From Clavulina sp. PMI_390 (lineage: Eukaryota > Basidiomycota > Agaricomycetes > Cantharellales > Hydnaceae), in the NCBI GenBank assembly GCA_015039315.1, contig WIDE01000050.1, positions 167,368 to 231,367 on the forward strand: 64,000 nucleotides of DNA, given 5' to 3'. Of this stretch, positions 1 through 12,968 are shown in pieces. The position numbers were made by a program, and so were the translations under genes. The stretch's first letter is position 1. Every line of letters begins with the position of its first letter. Under the pieces are notes generated by a model. It saw only the letters and a program-made list of their open reading frames with translations. It was not told where the DNA came from and made no database searches.

Positions 1-3000
1 AGTGGTCCTACGAGACGTTTGGCAATGAGCGTGCCATTGAATTTACGGTGATGGCCACCCCAGAAGATCTCAAGGTCAACGCAGATTACATTCGCATGGC
101 CGATCGCTACATCGAGGTTCCAGGAGGGACGAACAACAATAACTACGCCAATGTCGACTTGATCGTCGATGTTGCTGAACGTGCAGGCGTCCACGCTGTC
201 TGGGCCGGTTGGGGACATGCTTCGGAGAATCCACGACTCCCCGAGACTTTACATGGTCTCAAGAACCCCATTGTTTTCATCGGGCCCCCAGGAAGCGCGA
301 TGCGCTCTCTTGGTGACAAAATTTCGTCCACCATCGTCGCGCAACATGCCAACGTGCCTTGCATGGCATGGTCCGGCACTGGCATTTCCGACACGGTAAT
401 GTCACCTCAGGGCTTCGTTACCGTCCCTGAAGATGCCTATGCCAAGGCGTGCGTCACTACTTGGGAGGAAGGTCTTGATCGTGCCGAGAAGATTGGCTTC
501 CCCGTAATGATCAAGGCTTCCGAAGGTGGTGGTGGCAAGGGTATTCGCAAAGTCGATACTGCCGAATCCTTCAAGAATGCCTTTGGACAAGTATTGGGTG
601 AAGTTCCCGGTATGTGCACTCCCACTCTTGCGCCAGATTTTCTCTCGTCCCCAATATTCCTATTCAATTGCGATCGAATTCTATTTGTGGTCGTGTGTCA
701 CTTAATGCCGTCCTCGGTCACCCTACTCTTAATCTTTTAGGATCGCCCGTGTTCATCATGAAGCTTGCCGGTCAAGCTCGCCACCTGGAAGTCCAGCTCC
801 TGGCGGATCAGTACGGCAACGCTATCTCGATCTTTGGTCGTGATTGCTCCGTCCAGCGTCGCCACCAGAAAATTATTGAAGAGGCTCCTGTCACAATCGC
901 CAAGCCTGAGCGCTTCGAGGAGATGGAGAAGGCCGCTGTCCGTCTTGCCAAGCTCGTGGGCTATGTTAGCGCAGGCACTGTCGAATGTGAGTAGTATTCC
1001 GCGCAAGTTTCCTATAAAAATCTATTTACTGAATGATCGGTGTACAATCCCAGACCTCTACAGCCACGGCGAGGACTCGTTCTTCTTCCTCGAGCTTAAT
1101 CCTCGTCTCCAGGTCGAGCACCCTACCACTGAGATGGTCTCCGGTGTAAACTTGCCCGCCGCCCAGCTCCAAGTCGCTATGGGTATCCCTCTTCACCGCA
1201 ACAAGGATATTCGTCAGCTGTATGGTGTCGATCACCATGGCTCGTCAGAAATTGACTTTGACTTCGAGAAGCCCGAGTCGCATCAGCTCCAGCGCAAGCC
1301 CCAGCCCAAGGGTCATGTCGTTGCCGTCCGTATCACTGCCGAGAACCCTGATGCTGGATTCAAGCCCTCCATGGGTTCCCTCCAGGAGCTTAACTTCCGC
1401 TCCAATACCAATGTTTGGGGTTACTTCTCCGTCGGCAGTGCTGGTGGTCTCCACGAGTTCGCGGACTCGCAGTTCGGCCACATTTTCGCGTACGGCTCGG
1501 ATCGTGGCGAGGCGAGGAAGAACATGGTTGTCGCGCTCAAGGAGACTGGTATCCGAGGTGATTTCCGCACGACCGTGGAGTACCTAATCAAGCTCCTCCA
1601 GACCGATGCTTTCGAGGGTAACACCTTCACCACCGGCTGGCTCGATACCCTCATCACCAACAAGCTCACTGCTGAGCGCCCCGAGACCAACCTCGCCGTC
1701 ATCTGTGGTGCCGTTACAAAGGCTCACTTGGCGTCCGAGGCATGCTGGGATGAGTACAAGCGCACTCTCGACAAGGGTCAGGTCCCCTCCAAGGACACCC
1801 TGAAGACTGTGTTTGACATCGAGTTCATCTACGAGGGCTCGCGGTACAAGTTCACCGCAACCCGCTCGTCCGTCAACTCATGGACGCTCTACCTCAACGG
1901 TGGTCGCACGATGGTTGGCGCACGCCCCATCGTTGGTGACGGTCTCCTTGTTCTCATTGACGGGAAATCCCATTCCGTCTACTGGCGTGAGGAAGTTGGC
2001 GCGACCAGGTTGCTGATCGATTCGCAGACTTGCTTGATCGAGCAAGAGAACGACCCCACGCAGCTTCGCAGCCCAAGCCCTGGCAAGCTCGTTCGCTTCC
2101 TTGTTGACTCTGGCGACCACATCAAGTCGGGCGAGCCCTACGCCGAAATTGAGGTTTGTCATCTTGACTTGCCCGCAATCCTCAATCATAGATGCTGATA
2201 TTTTTATTGTCAGGTCATGAAAATGTACATGCCTCTCGTTGCCGCCGAGGATGGTATTGCTCAATTCGTCAAGCAGCCTGGTACTAGCTTGAACGCTGGT
2301 GATATCTTGGGTATCCTCACCCTCGACGATCCTTCCCGCGTCAAGCACGCCAAGCAGTTCGATGGCTTGCTCCCTGCTATGGGCACCCCCAGCGTCGTTG
2401 GCACCAAGCCTAACCAGCGCTACTTCTACGACCTCGAGATCCTCAACAACATCCTCGATGGTTACGATAACTCTGCCATCATGCAGGCTACCCTCAAGGA
2501 GCTCTTCGCCCTTCTCGAAGACCCATCCCTCCCCTATCACGAGATCAACACTGTCCTCGCTGTTCTTTCGGGCCGTATCCCCGCCAAGCTTGAGGAGGCT
2601 TTCCGTGCTCAGATCGACGGTGCCAAGAGCAAGAACGCAGAGTTCCCTGCCTCGCGCGTCCGCAAGGTGGCCGACTCGTGGCTCACTGAGAGCGTCAGGC
2701 CTCAGGACCGCACGATGGTCCGCGCACAGCTCACCCCGATTATTGACATTGCAGAGCGCTACCGTGCTGGCCTCAAGAGCAACAAGTGGAGCACCATCCT
2801 CGACTTGCTCAACCGCTACTACAACACCGAGAAGCTCTTTGGTGAGGGTGGCTCGATTGAGCAGCGTGTGCTCAAGTTGAGGGAGGAGAACAAGGATGAT
2901 TTGGGCACAGTGGCCAGCTTGGTGTTGAGCCATACTAGGCCACAGGGCAAGTCCAAGCTCATCCTTGCACTTTTGGATATTGTCAAGGCTGCTGGCTCCA

Positions 3001-6000
3001 GCGTGCAGGCCATCGAGCCCAAGATGATGGATGCCGTTCGCGAGCTCGCCTCCCTCGATAGCCGGTGAGCCCTTGATTCCCGACCCATGGTGCAGGCGAA
3101 GTGGTACTAAATTTCCTTTACTGTAGCTCAACAAACGCTGTTTCGCTCAAGGCCCGCGAGGTCATGATCGCCAGCCAGCTCCCCTCTTATGAGGAGCGTT
3201 CCGTGCAGATGGAACAGGTCCTCAAGCACGCCGTCTCTGCACACACTTACGGCGAGCCAGAGTCTGGAATCAGGATGCCCTCTGCCGAGATCCTCCGCGA
3301 GCTCAGCGACTCGCGCTGGACCGTCTATGACGTGCTGCCCACTTTCTTCAGCCACGACGATCCTTCCATCGAGATCGGTAAGTATCAAAATTAACATTTT
3401 GGTGTATCTCTAGCTAATTAGAATCGTAGCTGCTCTGGAGGTCTACGTGCGCCGCGCCTACCGTGCCTACTCGCTCATGTCGATCGACTACGAGGAGGGT
3501 GATGGTGAGGAAGATGGCGAGAACCCATCTGCTGTCACTTGGCGCTTCAAGCTTGGCCAGTCCAACTCGCCTCCCGTCACTCCTTCGGTGACCAACTTGA
3601 CGTGAGACATTGATTTACCCTCTGAAGGATTTTGACTGACAGGATTCTTTATTTCATTTAGTGGCAAGCAAAGGGCGGGCTCTGTCAGCGACCTGACCTA
3701 CATGATCAACAAGAGCCAGATCGAGCCCATCCGAAGTGGCGCTATTGCATCATTCCCCGATGCCGACTCCCTCCAGACGGGTTTCAACAACGTTGCCAAG
3801 CTGCTGCCCTCGTTCGATGCCAATGAGTTCAAGCAACGTCACGGGACTGAGGCCCAGCCTCCCAACGTCCTTTACCTTGCTCTTCGCGTCTTCGACGAGG
3901 AAGATGACAAGAAGAACGAGGAGTGGCGCGAGATCTTCCTGTCACTTGTCAACGAACGCAAGGCGATCATCACCTCCCGTGGTATTCGTCGTCTCACCTT
4001 CCTCATTTGCCGTCAGGCGCAGTACCCATGGTACTTTACCATGCGTGACCAAGATGGTGTCTGGCAAGAAGAGGCAGCTATTCGTAATATCGAGCCTGCC
4101 CTTGCCTTCCAGCTTGAGCTCGACCGCCTTTCCAACTTCAACCTGACTCCTGAGTTCGTCGAGAACCGACAGATCCATATCTATCACGCTGTTGCGCGCG
4201 AGAACCCCGTTGACAAGCGCTTCTTTGTGCGTGCTCTTGTCCGCCCTGGTCGCCTGCGGGGCTCAGTTAGCGTGTCAGACTACCTTGTCTCCGAGACCGA
4301 TAGGCTCGTCGGCTCCATTCTCGATGCCCTCGAGATCGTCAGCGCTCGCCACGCGAACACTGACTGCAACCATATTGCCCTCAATTTCATCTACAACCTC
4401 ACCGTCACCTACGAGGAGGTCCTCCAGGCCATCGCTGGCTTCCTCGACCGTCACGGCAAGCGTCTCTGGCGCCTGCACGTCACCGGTGCTGAGATCCGCA
4501 TCGTCCTTGAAGATGCCGAAGGCAATGTTACCCCCATCCGTTGCGTTGTCGAGAACGTCTCTGGTTTTGCCATCAACTTCCACGGCTACCAGGAGATCAC
4601 TACCGAGAAGGGTACCACCATTCTCAAGTCGATCGGCGAGAAGGGACCCCAGCATCTGCAGTCTGTGCACTATGCTTTCCCCACAAAGGAGTCCCTTCAG
4701 CCCAAGCGATACAAGGCACACTCTGCGGGCACCACCTACGCCTACGACTTCCCTGATCTCTTCCAGAAGTCGCTGCATGACCTGTGGCAAGCTGCCAAGC
4801 TTCGCGACTCGGCGCTTGTTCGTCCGAAGGTTCTGCTCGAGTCAAAGGAGCTCGTGACCAACGAGCAGGATGAGCTGGAGGAAGTCGACCGCCTGCCGGG
4901 TAACAACTCTATTGGTATGGTTGGCTGGATCTTCACTCTCCGCACTCCCGAGTATCCCGAGGGCCGCCAAGTCATTGTCATTGCCAATGATATTACACAC
5001 CAAATTGGCTCGTTCGGTCCCGCCGAGGATGAATTCTTCCATCGCGCGACGGTGTACGCACAAGACCGCGGCTTGCCTCGCATTTACCTCTCCGCCAACT
5101 CTGGTGCTCGTATCGGTCTGGCTGAAGAGATTATGGGCTTGTTCTCCGTTGCCTGGAACGTCCCTGGCGCTCCTGAGAAGGGCGTTAACTACCTTTACCT
5201 CACTGAGGAGGCCAAGGAGAAGCTCAGTGGCAAGAACGCTAACAGCGTCCGCACCACGGAGATTCAAGAGGGTGGCGAGACTCGCCACAAGATCACCGAC
5301 ATTATTGGTACCCAGAACGGCCTTGGTGTTGAGTCGCTGAAGGGCTCGGGTCTCATTGCTGGTGACACTTCCCGTGCTTATGATGATATCTTCACGATCA
5401 CCCTCGTCACCGCTCGCTCTGTCGGTATCGGTGCTTACCTGGTCCGCCTTGGCCAGCGATCCGTTCAAGTCGAGGGTCAACCCATTATCCTCACTGGTGC
5501 ACCTGCCCTCAACAAGGTGCTCGGTCGCGAGGTGTATACTTCCAACTTGCAGCTCGGTGGTACTCAAATCATGTACAAAAACGGTGTCTCCCATTTGGTG
5601 GCGAGCAGCGATCTGGAGGGTACAACCAAGATTCTCCAATGGCTGTCCTACGTCCCTGCCGTCAAAGGCGCGACTCTCCCTGTGGTGCCCAGCGCAGACA
5701 CATGGGACCGTGAGATCGCTTACGTCCCGCCCAAGGCACCGTATGACCCCCGCTGGTTCATTGCTGGTAAGGAGGAGGAGGAAGGCGAGTCGTTGAGTGG
5801 GTTCTTCGATAAGGGCTCATTCCAGGAGACCCTTGGTGGGTGGGCACAGACAGTGGTATGTTTTTAGTCCCCTTATTCCTTATAACGTTGGTTCTGACTC
5901 CCCCCTTAGGTTGTTGGTCGTGCACGCCTTGGTGGCATTCCTGTTGGTGTGATCGCTGTCGAGAGTGAGTTTTATTGCGCTAGCTTTCATCGCTTGTCCC

Positions 6001-7249
6001 ATCTGGTGCTGACCGTATATCTTCTTAGCCCGCACGATTGAGCGTGTCGTCCCAGCCGACCCCGCCAACCCAGCTTCCTTCGAGCAACGCATCATGGAGG
6101 CTGGTCAAGTGTGGTACCCCAACTCCGCATACAAGACCGCCCAAGCGATCTTCGACTTCCAGCGTGAGGGTCTGCCTCTTATCATCTTTGCCAACTGGCG
6201 TGGCTTCTCTGGTGGTCAGCAGGACATGTACGACGAGGTCTTGAAGCAGGGCTCCAAGATCGTCGACGGTCTCTCGAGCTACACCCAGCCTGTCTTCGTC
6301 TACATCATGCCGAATGGTGAACTTCGTGGTGGCGCCTGGGTCGTCTTGGATCCTTCAATTAACCCGGAGCAGATGGAGATGTACGCTGATGTTGATGCCC
6401 GTGCTGGTGTGCTTGGTAAGTGTTGCAATTCTCGCTCCAGTACCACAATCCTAACTTGTATTCTGCAGAACCCGAGGGTATCGTTGAGATCAAGAGTGAG
6501 TTCTACTTTTTTTTTTTGTCCTAAAGATTCCATGCTGATTTACCATTCATTTAGTGCGTCGCGAGAAACTCTTGACACTCATGGATCGCTTGGATCCCGA
6601 GTATGCTGAGCACAAGAAGGCCAGCAATGATGCTAGCAAGTCTGCCGCCGAGAAGGCCCAGGCTGCTGAGAAGCTTGCCGCTCGCGAGAAGCATCTGCAG
6701 CCTTCCTACCAAGCCATCGCTCTCCTCTACGCCGATCTCCATGAGTAAGCATTCTCATTGAAATGTTCATGAGCTCAAATTTTGACTATCGTAATCTCCT
6801 ACAGTCGCGTTGGTCGCATGGAGGCGAAGGGTTGTGCCAAGCCGGCCGTCTGGAAGCAAGCGCGTCGCTTCTTCTACTGGGCTCTGCGGTACAAGGTCGT
6901 CAAGGCTCAGCACACGAAGGCTATCCTGGAAGCCTCTCCTTCGATGACAAAGGACGCTGCCAGTGACCTTCTATTCTCACTACTCCCTCCCACCACCAAC
7001 GTCAAAGACAACCGCGCGATGACCGAGGCGCTTGAGGCCGTCAAGCTCGAGCCAACCTTGAACGAGCTCAAGGAGGCCGAGGTCACCAAGCAGGTTGTCG
7101 GCTTCCTCCAATCATCGAACCGAAAAGCCGTGTTGAACGGCCTGCTGAGTGCTTCGCAGTCGCTGACCAAAGACGAGCGCGCGTTGCTCAGGTCGATGCT
7201 CGCCTCGGGCAGCACCGAGCACTCCCCTGCACCTCCCTCATACTCATAG
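1..7249 (+). CDS. ACC1: Acetyl-CoA carboxylase, multifunctional (5' partial)
   Basis: Cytosolic biotin-dependent enzyme that makes malonyl-CoA, the first committed step of fatty-acid synthesis. The reading frame is already open at base 3, so the N-terminal few dozen residues lie left of the window. I place twelve exons: 3-609, 741-986, 1054-2153, 2214-3064, 3127-3377, 3430-3601, 3662-5855, 5910-5964, 6029-6415, 6469-6495, 6555-6744 and 6805-7249. They sum to 2174 residues, close to the usual length of about 2200. In order one sees the biotin carboxylase domain with the ATP-grasp glycine loop [10 protein letters not shown] (about 526-555), the [13 protein letters not shown] segment (about 1096), the biotin carboxyl carrier motif VMKM (2214-2225, lysine at 2220-2222), the central region, and both carboxyltransferase halves ([15 protein letters not shown] near 5086; the [13 protein letters not shown] segment near 6202). 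The frame is intact throughout. The stop is TAG at 7247. Confidence 0.98.
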
Positions 7250-7816
7250 GCTGATCCCGCGCCTCCCCTTATTTCCTTTTGCTTCAATTTGATTCCCCCA
7301 CATATAGACCCTTACGCATCGCATGTTTCATTCATATCTCTATGTAATCGCTGACCACTCTCTGTGGCCTGTTTCCATTTTGTTTGTTCACCTCTCAGTG
7401 GCTCTGTTTTCTCCTCATGTCTTCTCGCGTTACTACGATCTCTACGATCCCACAATGAATCCATTTACGCATCGCCAAATACCTTCAGGCTGGGAACCCG
7501 TGGGAATGTAAGGAGTGAGAGCATCTTCATCAGAGCACACTGAACCTGTGCACATCCGTCTTGGCATCAACCACTTTGCACTACTGTATGATGGTTCTGA
7601 GTCAATTTGCAATCAAACCATTCTGGGGTGTTTGCTTTGCATTGCTCGCCTGCACATCGCTTGGACCGAACAGCCTGAGCTCGTCGCCTACTCATCTACG
7701 CCTCTCAACACTCTGAGCAACCCTATAGCCCCTAGCCGATGCTCCAAGCAGCCACAAAATATCCTGGATAGCACATTGAACACTTTGCTCATAAGTTTGC
7801 CCTCTAAAAATTCTCT
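7250..7816. other. Intergenic: ACC1 3' flank and upstream of the membrane-protein gene
   Basis: 567 bases between two genes on the same strand. Short open frames here (7323-7511, 7515-7943) have no recognisable domain, and I see no splice-supported gene. This should hold the ACC1 3' UTR and the promoter of the next gene. Confidence 0.5.
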
Positions 7817-9761
7817 ATGTCACCGACTGAGGGCCTGGCCCCGCAACCGCTCGAAGCACTCCCTCGGTCATCCCTTTCTCTCTCAGCTGGTCCCTCTAAT
7901 GCTGCTGCCCACCCAGAGGTACCAAATGTCGACTTTGGTGTAGAATTGTCCACGATAGCGGCCCCTCAGGTAGAAGGCCCGCTCCAAAGGCGACGAACTC
8001 GGCGTGTTCTTACTGAGAGGTACAGCTGGTTTGCATTTCGAATCATGAGCTGCTACTAAACCTATGTCTATTATGATGACTGCATGATAGTCTACCGGAA
8101 CTAGGAGAACCACGCCTCGAAGGCTCTCCAGCGGTATTGACGATGTATCGGCTGCTCGTTACTCTGCAGCTTGTTACACTAACGACTGTGAAGGCGGCGG
8201 TCTCGTATGAAGGGAATGCTACCCTATCGACGGCGTTGGATCTAATATTGTGCCTATTAGGGATTGTGACGTGAGAGAGCTAGTGGAACCAAGAGCGAAA
8301 TCCATTAAATCTGATGCTATTTTTTCTATGAACAGTCTATACTGGTTAGGCCCATGTGAGGCGCTGAGGCCGAAAGTCATGCCATGGATGTTCCATCAAG
8401 ATATTCTTCAAGCCCTAAATGACTGGTACGGCAGTTCTTTCCCTCACTCCCATCCAAGGAAACTTTCGGTCAAGGAAGCCGCAGAGGCTCTTGGTGATCC
8501 TTCCCGGGCAAAGTACTGATTGAGTTGGAGCTTGAAGCTATGCACACAATTGATAACCCATTTTCCATGTGCAGGCGGCGACTCGCTATCACTCTCCATC
8601 GGCTATTTGGATCTCTTCTGATTTTGGCATTTGGTATTACAAAGGCTGTTCTTAGCCTCAAGGGCAATGCGCTCGCGGGAACAACCCTTGACTGGATTGT
8701 GGGAGTCTTTCTAGCTCTCTTGTGAGTTGTGATGGTTGATTGGTCCTTCCTGGGATATAACTTGTGAGCAACACTATAGGCTGTATTGGGTCGGATTATT
8801 CGAATGGAGTCGGCCTGGAGTTGCACCTTGGTTCTTTCATCGGGACCTGTTATCAGGGGAAGAGAGGCGCGATTCATTCTCCTTCACGGTATCTATAAAA
8901 TCCTGACATGGATACTAGGGTCCAAGAACTCGACTCTGAAGATTATGTGGACCACCACGAGAACGTTCGGCTCGATGAGTTCCCGAGGTATCTCAGAGTT
9001 GATCCTTTCCTGGTTTGTGATTCTAATCAGCCTTGCAGATTCGCGATCAAGATTACAGGTTATCGTATCTTGACGACTGTAATTATTCTGGATTTGGGTA
9101 TTGCAAAGGCCTTTCTGTCATACATGGAATACACAACTGTTCCTATAAGTCTTGAATGGCTCATGGGAGGGTTCGCAGCAATAGTGTCAGTCTTGGGGAC
9201 TATAACATATCAATGTCCCCTTTTACTCATTTTTTGGACAATAGTCTATATTGGTTAGGGGTTTACGAAGCTCCTTGCGGAAAAGTGGCTCCAGGATTTT
9301 TTCAGGAAGACTATTCGCGCAAGGTGTTTGGTAAGTGTCTTGACCTGTAAACCTTAGTGCCAGGCTTTGAAGATGCTCAACTTTATCCAAACACTCACTA
9401 TTTTGTAGATCACTTCTTCTTCTGGTTCTTTGGCATGGTGATGGTCCTCTTTCTAGCGATATCTCATATATGCATTGGCGCGGAAGTTCTGCTACCCTTT
9501 TTTATCACCAGACTGCCGACAGATAATACAGTTGATGAGGCTTGCCGGACCCTCTGGTGCATATGGTTTGGTATTTCTGCCTTTTGTCACTTGTTGGCTA
9601 TCTGTGCCTATATCGTTAGACGGAAACTGCCATCAGGTGAAACCGCGATGTGGTGGGCAATAGGCTGGTATAGCGCACACTTCATCCTTACAATATTTCT
9701 CTGTTTTGTCAAAGAGCTGTGCGGAGGACACCGCGATCCTAATTATCGGGCGTTTGACTAG
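7817..9761 (+). CDS. Multispanning membrane protein built from repeated exon modules, unknown function
   Basis: I do not recognise a family. The exon model 7817-8019, 8091-8270, 8336-8512, 8575-8721, 8780-8848, 8919-8987, 9039-9185, 9245-9330 and 9358-9761 gives 493 residues in one frame. The N-terminal 70 residues are polar and end in an RRRTRR patch. Then a unit recurs three times: a first hydrophobic helix (RLLVTLQLVTL.., RLFGSLLILAFGITKAVL, RILTTVIILDLGIAKAFL), a short loop, a second helix running into LYWLG or LYWVG, and then a P..V.PW/GFF/MF segment. The C-terminal exon adds about three more helices (FFFWFFGMVMVLFLA, IWFGISAFCHLLAICAYIV, IGWYSAHFILTIFLCFV), so roughly nine helices in all. 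The intron at 8849-8918 is the weakest: it has a poor GTTATC donor, but without it the frame hits a stop near 8900. The ATG at 7817 is the first in frame. Possible roles include a plasma-membrane or organellar scaffold, but nothing in the sequence decides this. Confidence 0.7.
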
Positions 9762-9830
9762 TGACGAAAACAATGTTGCAGACCTGGACGTACAGAGTAC
9801 ATCATAAATAGACAATAATGGGCAACCTTA

Positions 9831-11958
9831 TCAGGTCGTTAGCGATTCCATGGCACTAATCAGCGTATCCTTGACGAGCTCTGGAGACTTCTCTGGAATA
9901 AAGGGAGAGTGAAATCAACATCAGCATTTTAGAACATGCTCCAGGGGAATCACTTACTCCACGCGGGATATAGAGCCGTCATGGTACCGAGGAAATCGAG
10001 AAGAATCTCGATATAATAACAATATCTGGCCGAAAGTTGAATTCTTCTGAACAGGAGGTCTCCGTAATTCCTGCGCAAGTATCCGGATGGCATTCATCAT
10101 GTGGAACTTTAGATCGCAACAACTTCAGTGTAAATCAAACGATTTGGTATGAGTGAAATTGAACTGACCATTGGTAGGAGAGATGCCTGCATGAGGTGAA
10201 GGTGTTTGTGCCCTCGAAGTTGCTTACAGATTTCCACCAGCCTATGCACGCATCGAAGCATTTCGCTTCTTGCTTTTGCATCCATTCCGGCGAATAGACT
10301 GAAGAACATGGATGAAACCCCATAGAGCGTGATATGTGAGAGGAGAACGGTAGGACTTGAATCCTTTATGGCATCGTCGAGTGGAGGAATCCTCGTGTCG
10401 TGAAAGCGAATGAAAGACTCGATAGATGAGGGGTCTATTGCATCTTTAGTGGATTGATTTCCTATAGTATCACGGCCAAGATTGTGAACTAAGCTGTGGG
10501 GAGGGGAGAGACGAACCACATACTGTGAACAGAGAGAGCAAGTGCGGTCACTTCATCGAAAAGATACGTGATCGAGGTGGTTCGGTGCTCATCCGACCGC
10601 CACATCTTTGACAATTCTTCCTGATTCACGATTGGCATCTATGAAAGCAACAGGGCCTCATCAATTGGAAGCCTGGCACAATCTATATTGAAGAGCCGAC
10701 CTTGAACCAGGGATAGGTAATTTCAGCTTCGTCCATGGAGGGCATCCACCGCATATTGGAGACGAAAGTCCCAGGATATCCGGTCAACACACTCAAAGCC
10801 CGATCAGTCATGAAAACTGATTGCGCAAGCCAGCCTCGTTCCAGAGCCTCAGCTTCCGTCGTAGCAGCAGGCAATAAGAACTGGTCTGGTATATAATCAT
10901 GCTCGATTTCTGGGTTGTGAGTGGATGAGAGGCCAGCAGCTCCTAGCAGATGGCTGGCTGAAGAGATTAGCACATAGCTTTCTTCGACCCTCCGTGCTCT
11001 CGCGAGGTACGACGCCAAAAGGACTGTAGCCCAGAGGAAGTGGGCGATATGCTTACGACTAGCAAGCATGAGAGCCTCGTCTAGGAAGCGACGAGTGCGC
11101 TTAGCAAAGTAAGGCTCTAAAGCGGCCCAACGCCCTCCGATAATGCTGCATGCTACCAGATGGCATGCATTTCGCAAGCACGGGTGAATAGATGCAGGAT
11201 GTGAAGGGGGAAGGGAAAGACAGTGGAGGAAGTTTGGAATAGGCATGAAAAAAATGAAATGTGAACGGTATGGTAGGAATATCCCAAGGCTATAGTGTCC
11301 TGATTCAGATGCCAGTCAAATGCCTAGAGACATGGGCGTACAGGTAGAGTGACATTGACAGAGGGAGCTCCTCTCCTCTCATCCATTGGAACGAGTCCAA
11401 GGTACGTTCCACAGTTGATTTTTCGACGTCACGGATATTTCCTTGTTGTGGGTATCCTGCAAGGGTTCTTTCGCTTCCCAGATGCCGCGAAGCAAGTGCG
11501 TCGAGCTTGCCCTCTTCGCAACATATGTACACCGGGATCGAAGTTTGACGAGGAAGCGGTGGTTGCTCATGAAACTTCCCCATATGATTGATTCGCTCTC
11601 GAAGCCCCGCAGATATTACTGAGAGATCGTACTTGGAGAATAGTTGCACTTTATTGGCGGTTAGTTGCATTTCCATAGATCGAGCGTGTAGAAGCCTCGT
11701 CGGATGACTCGTCCCCGAACGTGAATGACCTGATTCGCCAGTGTAAACGCATTGCTTTCCCAAACGTTCGCATCGGCTACAGCTAGGTCTTGACCCGGTG
11801 CATTTCTTAAGAAGAAGCAGTAGGAAGTTTACGTGGGTATACCCAATGGGTGAGAAATAGAAAGAAACACGGGAACGGTCATGACTCACTGCTTTGAGCT
11901 TCCGACAGCGGAGGCATGCGGCCCCTCTGGCAAGATTTGTGCCATCTAGGACTTGCAT
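9831..11958 (-). CDS. Zn2Cys6 (fungal-type) transcription factor, copy 1
   Basis: Nuclear regulator with a binuclear zinc cluster near its N-terminus. An intron after CLRCRKLKA (donor near 11890) joins this to KCTGSRPSCSRCERLGKQC and completes the canonical C-x2-C-x6-C-x6-C-x2-C-x6-C spacing. The middle exon (about 10683-11246) carries the fungal-specific regulatory region (HPCLRNACHLVAC...FLDEALMLASRKH...FLWATVLLASYLARARRVEESYV). The C-terminal exons run through ITLYGVSSMFFSLFAGMDA and LLDFLGTMTALYPAW to ..DTLISAMESLTT, with TGA at 9831. The order of segments and the C-terminal end match the two regulators at 60852-63008 and from 63470, so the three form one family. The start is ATG at 11958, eight codons short of forming the first zinc ligands. 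Exact introns in 9900-10680 were not all resolved. Target genes are unknown. It converges on the membrane-protein gene, with 69 bases between stops. Confidence 0.85.
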
Positions 11959-12190
11959 GGGCCACAGGAAGCTACAACGGAGGTGCTTCAGTGTGCTGAG
12001 GCTTACGTGGGGGTTGTCAGCTCAACAAGTCGACTTACCACTGCACTGGGCTCTGGGCATCGTCGTGTCCCTGTCAACACCCAGTGTGACTGGGTGACAG
12101 AGCGTTACCGGACGTGAGCGGGGATTGACCCAGGCACTTGCCGCCGCTTCCGATCCAGCACCCTCCATCCATCTTGTCTGACCCAAAGCC
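11959..12190. promoter_or_regulatory. Divergent promoter region between the Zn2Cys6 gene and RDS3
   Basis: 232 bases separate the two start codons, which point away from each other, so this stretch must contain both promoters. I see no clear TATA box or repeated operator. Confidence 0.45.
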
Positions 12191-12834
12191 ATGTCGAAGC
12201 ATCATCCCGGTAAGCACCCTTTGAGAAAGTCCCTAGGTTGCTACATATTCTGACACCTCTTTATGCCCATTAGATCTTATTATGTGCCGTCGGCAACCTG
12301 GAATAGGTACGCTTACTTGCCTCACTAATAGGTGGGCGCATCGCTGACTGAGACTCTGCTCACTCGTTATTTTCCGGTACATGGTAGCCATTGGGCGGCT
12401 TTGCGAGAAATGCGATGGTAAATGGTATGTATAATTATTTCCCCTTATTATTGCTCTATGGACCAGTGCTCATGTCGCTTCTCTCGACTATTACAGCCCA
12501 GTCTGTGATTCTTATGTGCGACCAGAAACGCTCGTCAGGATATGCGACGAATGCAACTTTGGGACGTATGGTGGGCGGTGCATTATCTGTGGTTCGCCAG
12601 GTTCGTACACGACTTATCCATTACCTCGCTGATCATGCTTGTGCTGACTTGCCTCCTGGCTTGCTTCCATACTCTTCCATTCTGTCACTTCCAGGGATTT
12701 CCGATGCGTACTATTGTGCTGAGTGTACCCGGCTAGAAAAGGATCGTGATGGCTGCCCCAAGATCGTCAACCTGGGTGCCAGTCGGACAGACTTGTTCTA
12801 TGAGAGGCGACGACTCGGATTCAAGAAGGGGTAG
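12191..12834 (+). CDS. RDS3: PHF5A / Rds3, SF3b subunit of the U2 snRNP
   Basis: Small zinc-knuckle protein of the SF3b complex, needed for branch-point recognition in pre-mRNA splicing in the nucleus. Five exons, 12191-12209, 12274-12306, 12388-12424, 12497-12600 and 12695-12834, give exactly 110 residues, the standard length of this very conserved family. The protein starts [16 protein letters not shown] and contains the paired CxxC units CEKCDG, VCDSYV, CDECNFG and CIICGSPG. It ends with the family signature [14 protein letters not shown], then [11 protein letters not shown] and a basic tail. The first exon has only 19 bases, and the start was chosen because it gives the conserved MSKHHPD N-terminus. 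The gene converges on the kinase-ZZ gene, with 134 bases between stops. Confidence 0.97.
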
Positions 12835-12968
12835 ATTTTCCCTCTCTCTTGAATTCCCTCCGTAGTATCACTACCTTTGGTCCAAATCCGAATCGTTCCT
12901 ATCCCACGGTTTTAGCCTCACCACTCATGTAGATTACCAATGCTACTACCACAACAAGAGACATGATA

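Noticed and set aside
1878..3134. 418-codon open frame on the minus strand inside ACC1
   Set aside because: Antisense shadow of a strongly conserved coding region with GC-rich third positions. No domain, and the plus-strand product is certain.
8849..8918. Alternative 30-base intron at 8889-8918 in the membrane-protein gene
   Set aside because: Too short and out of phase. The 70-base intron with a CTGAC branch site keeps the frame.
12391..12834. 147-codon single-exon gene
   Set aside because: Its first two thirds are read out of frame through introns. The spliced RDS3 model of 110 residues explains the region fully.
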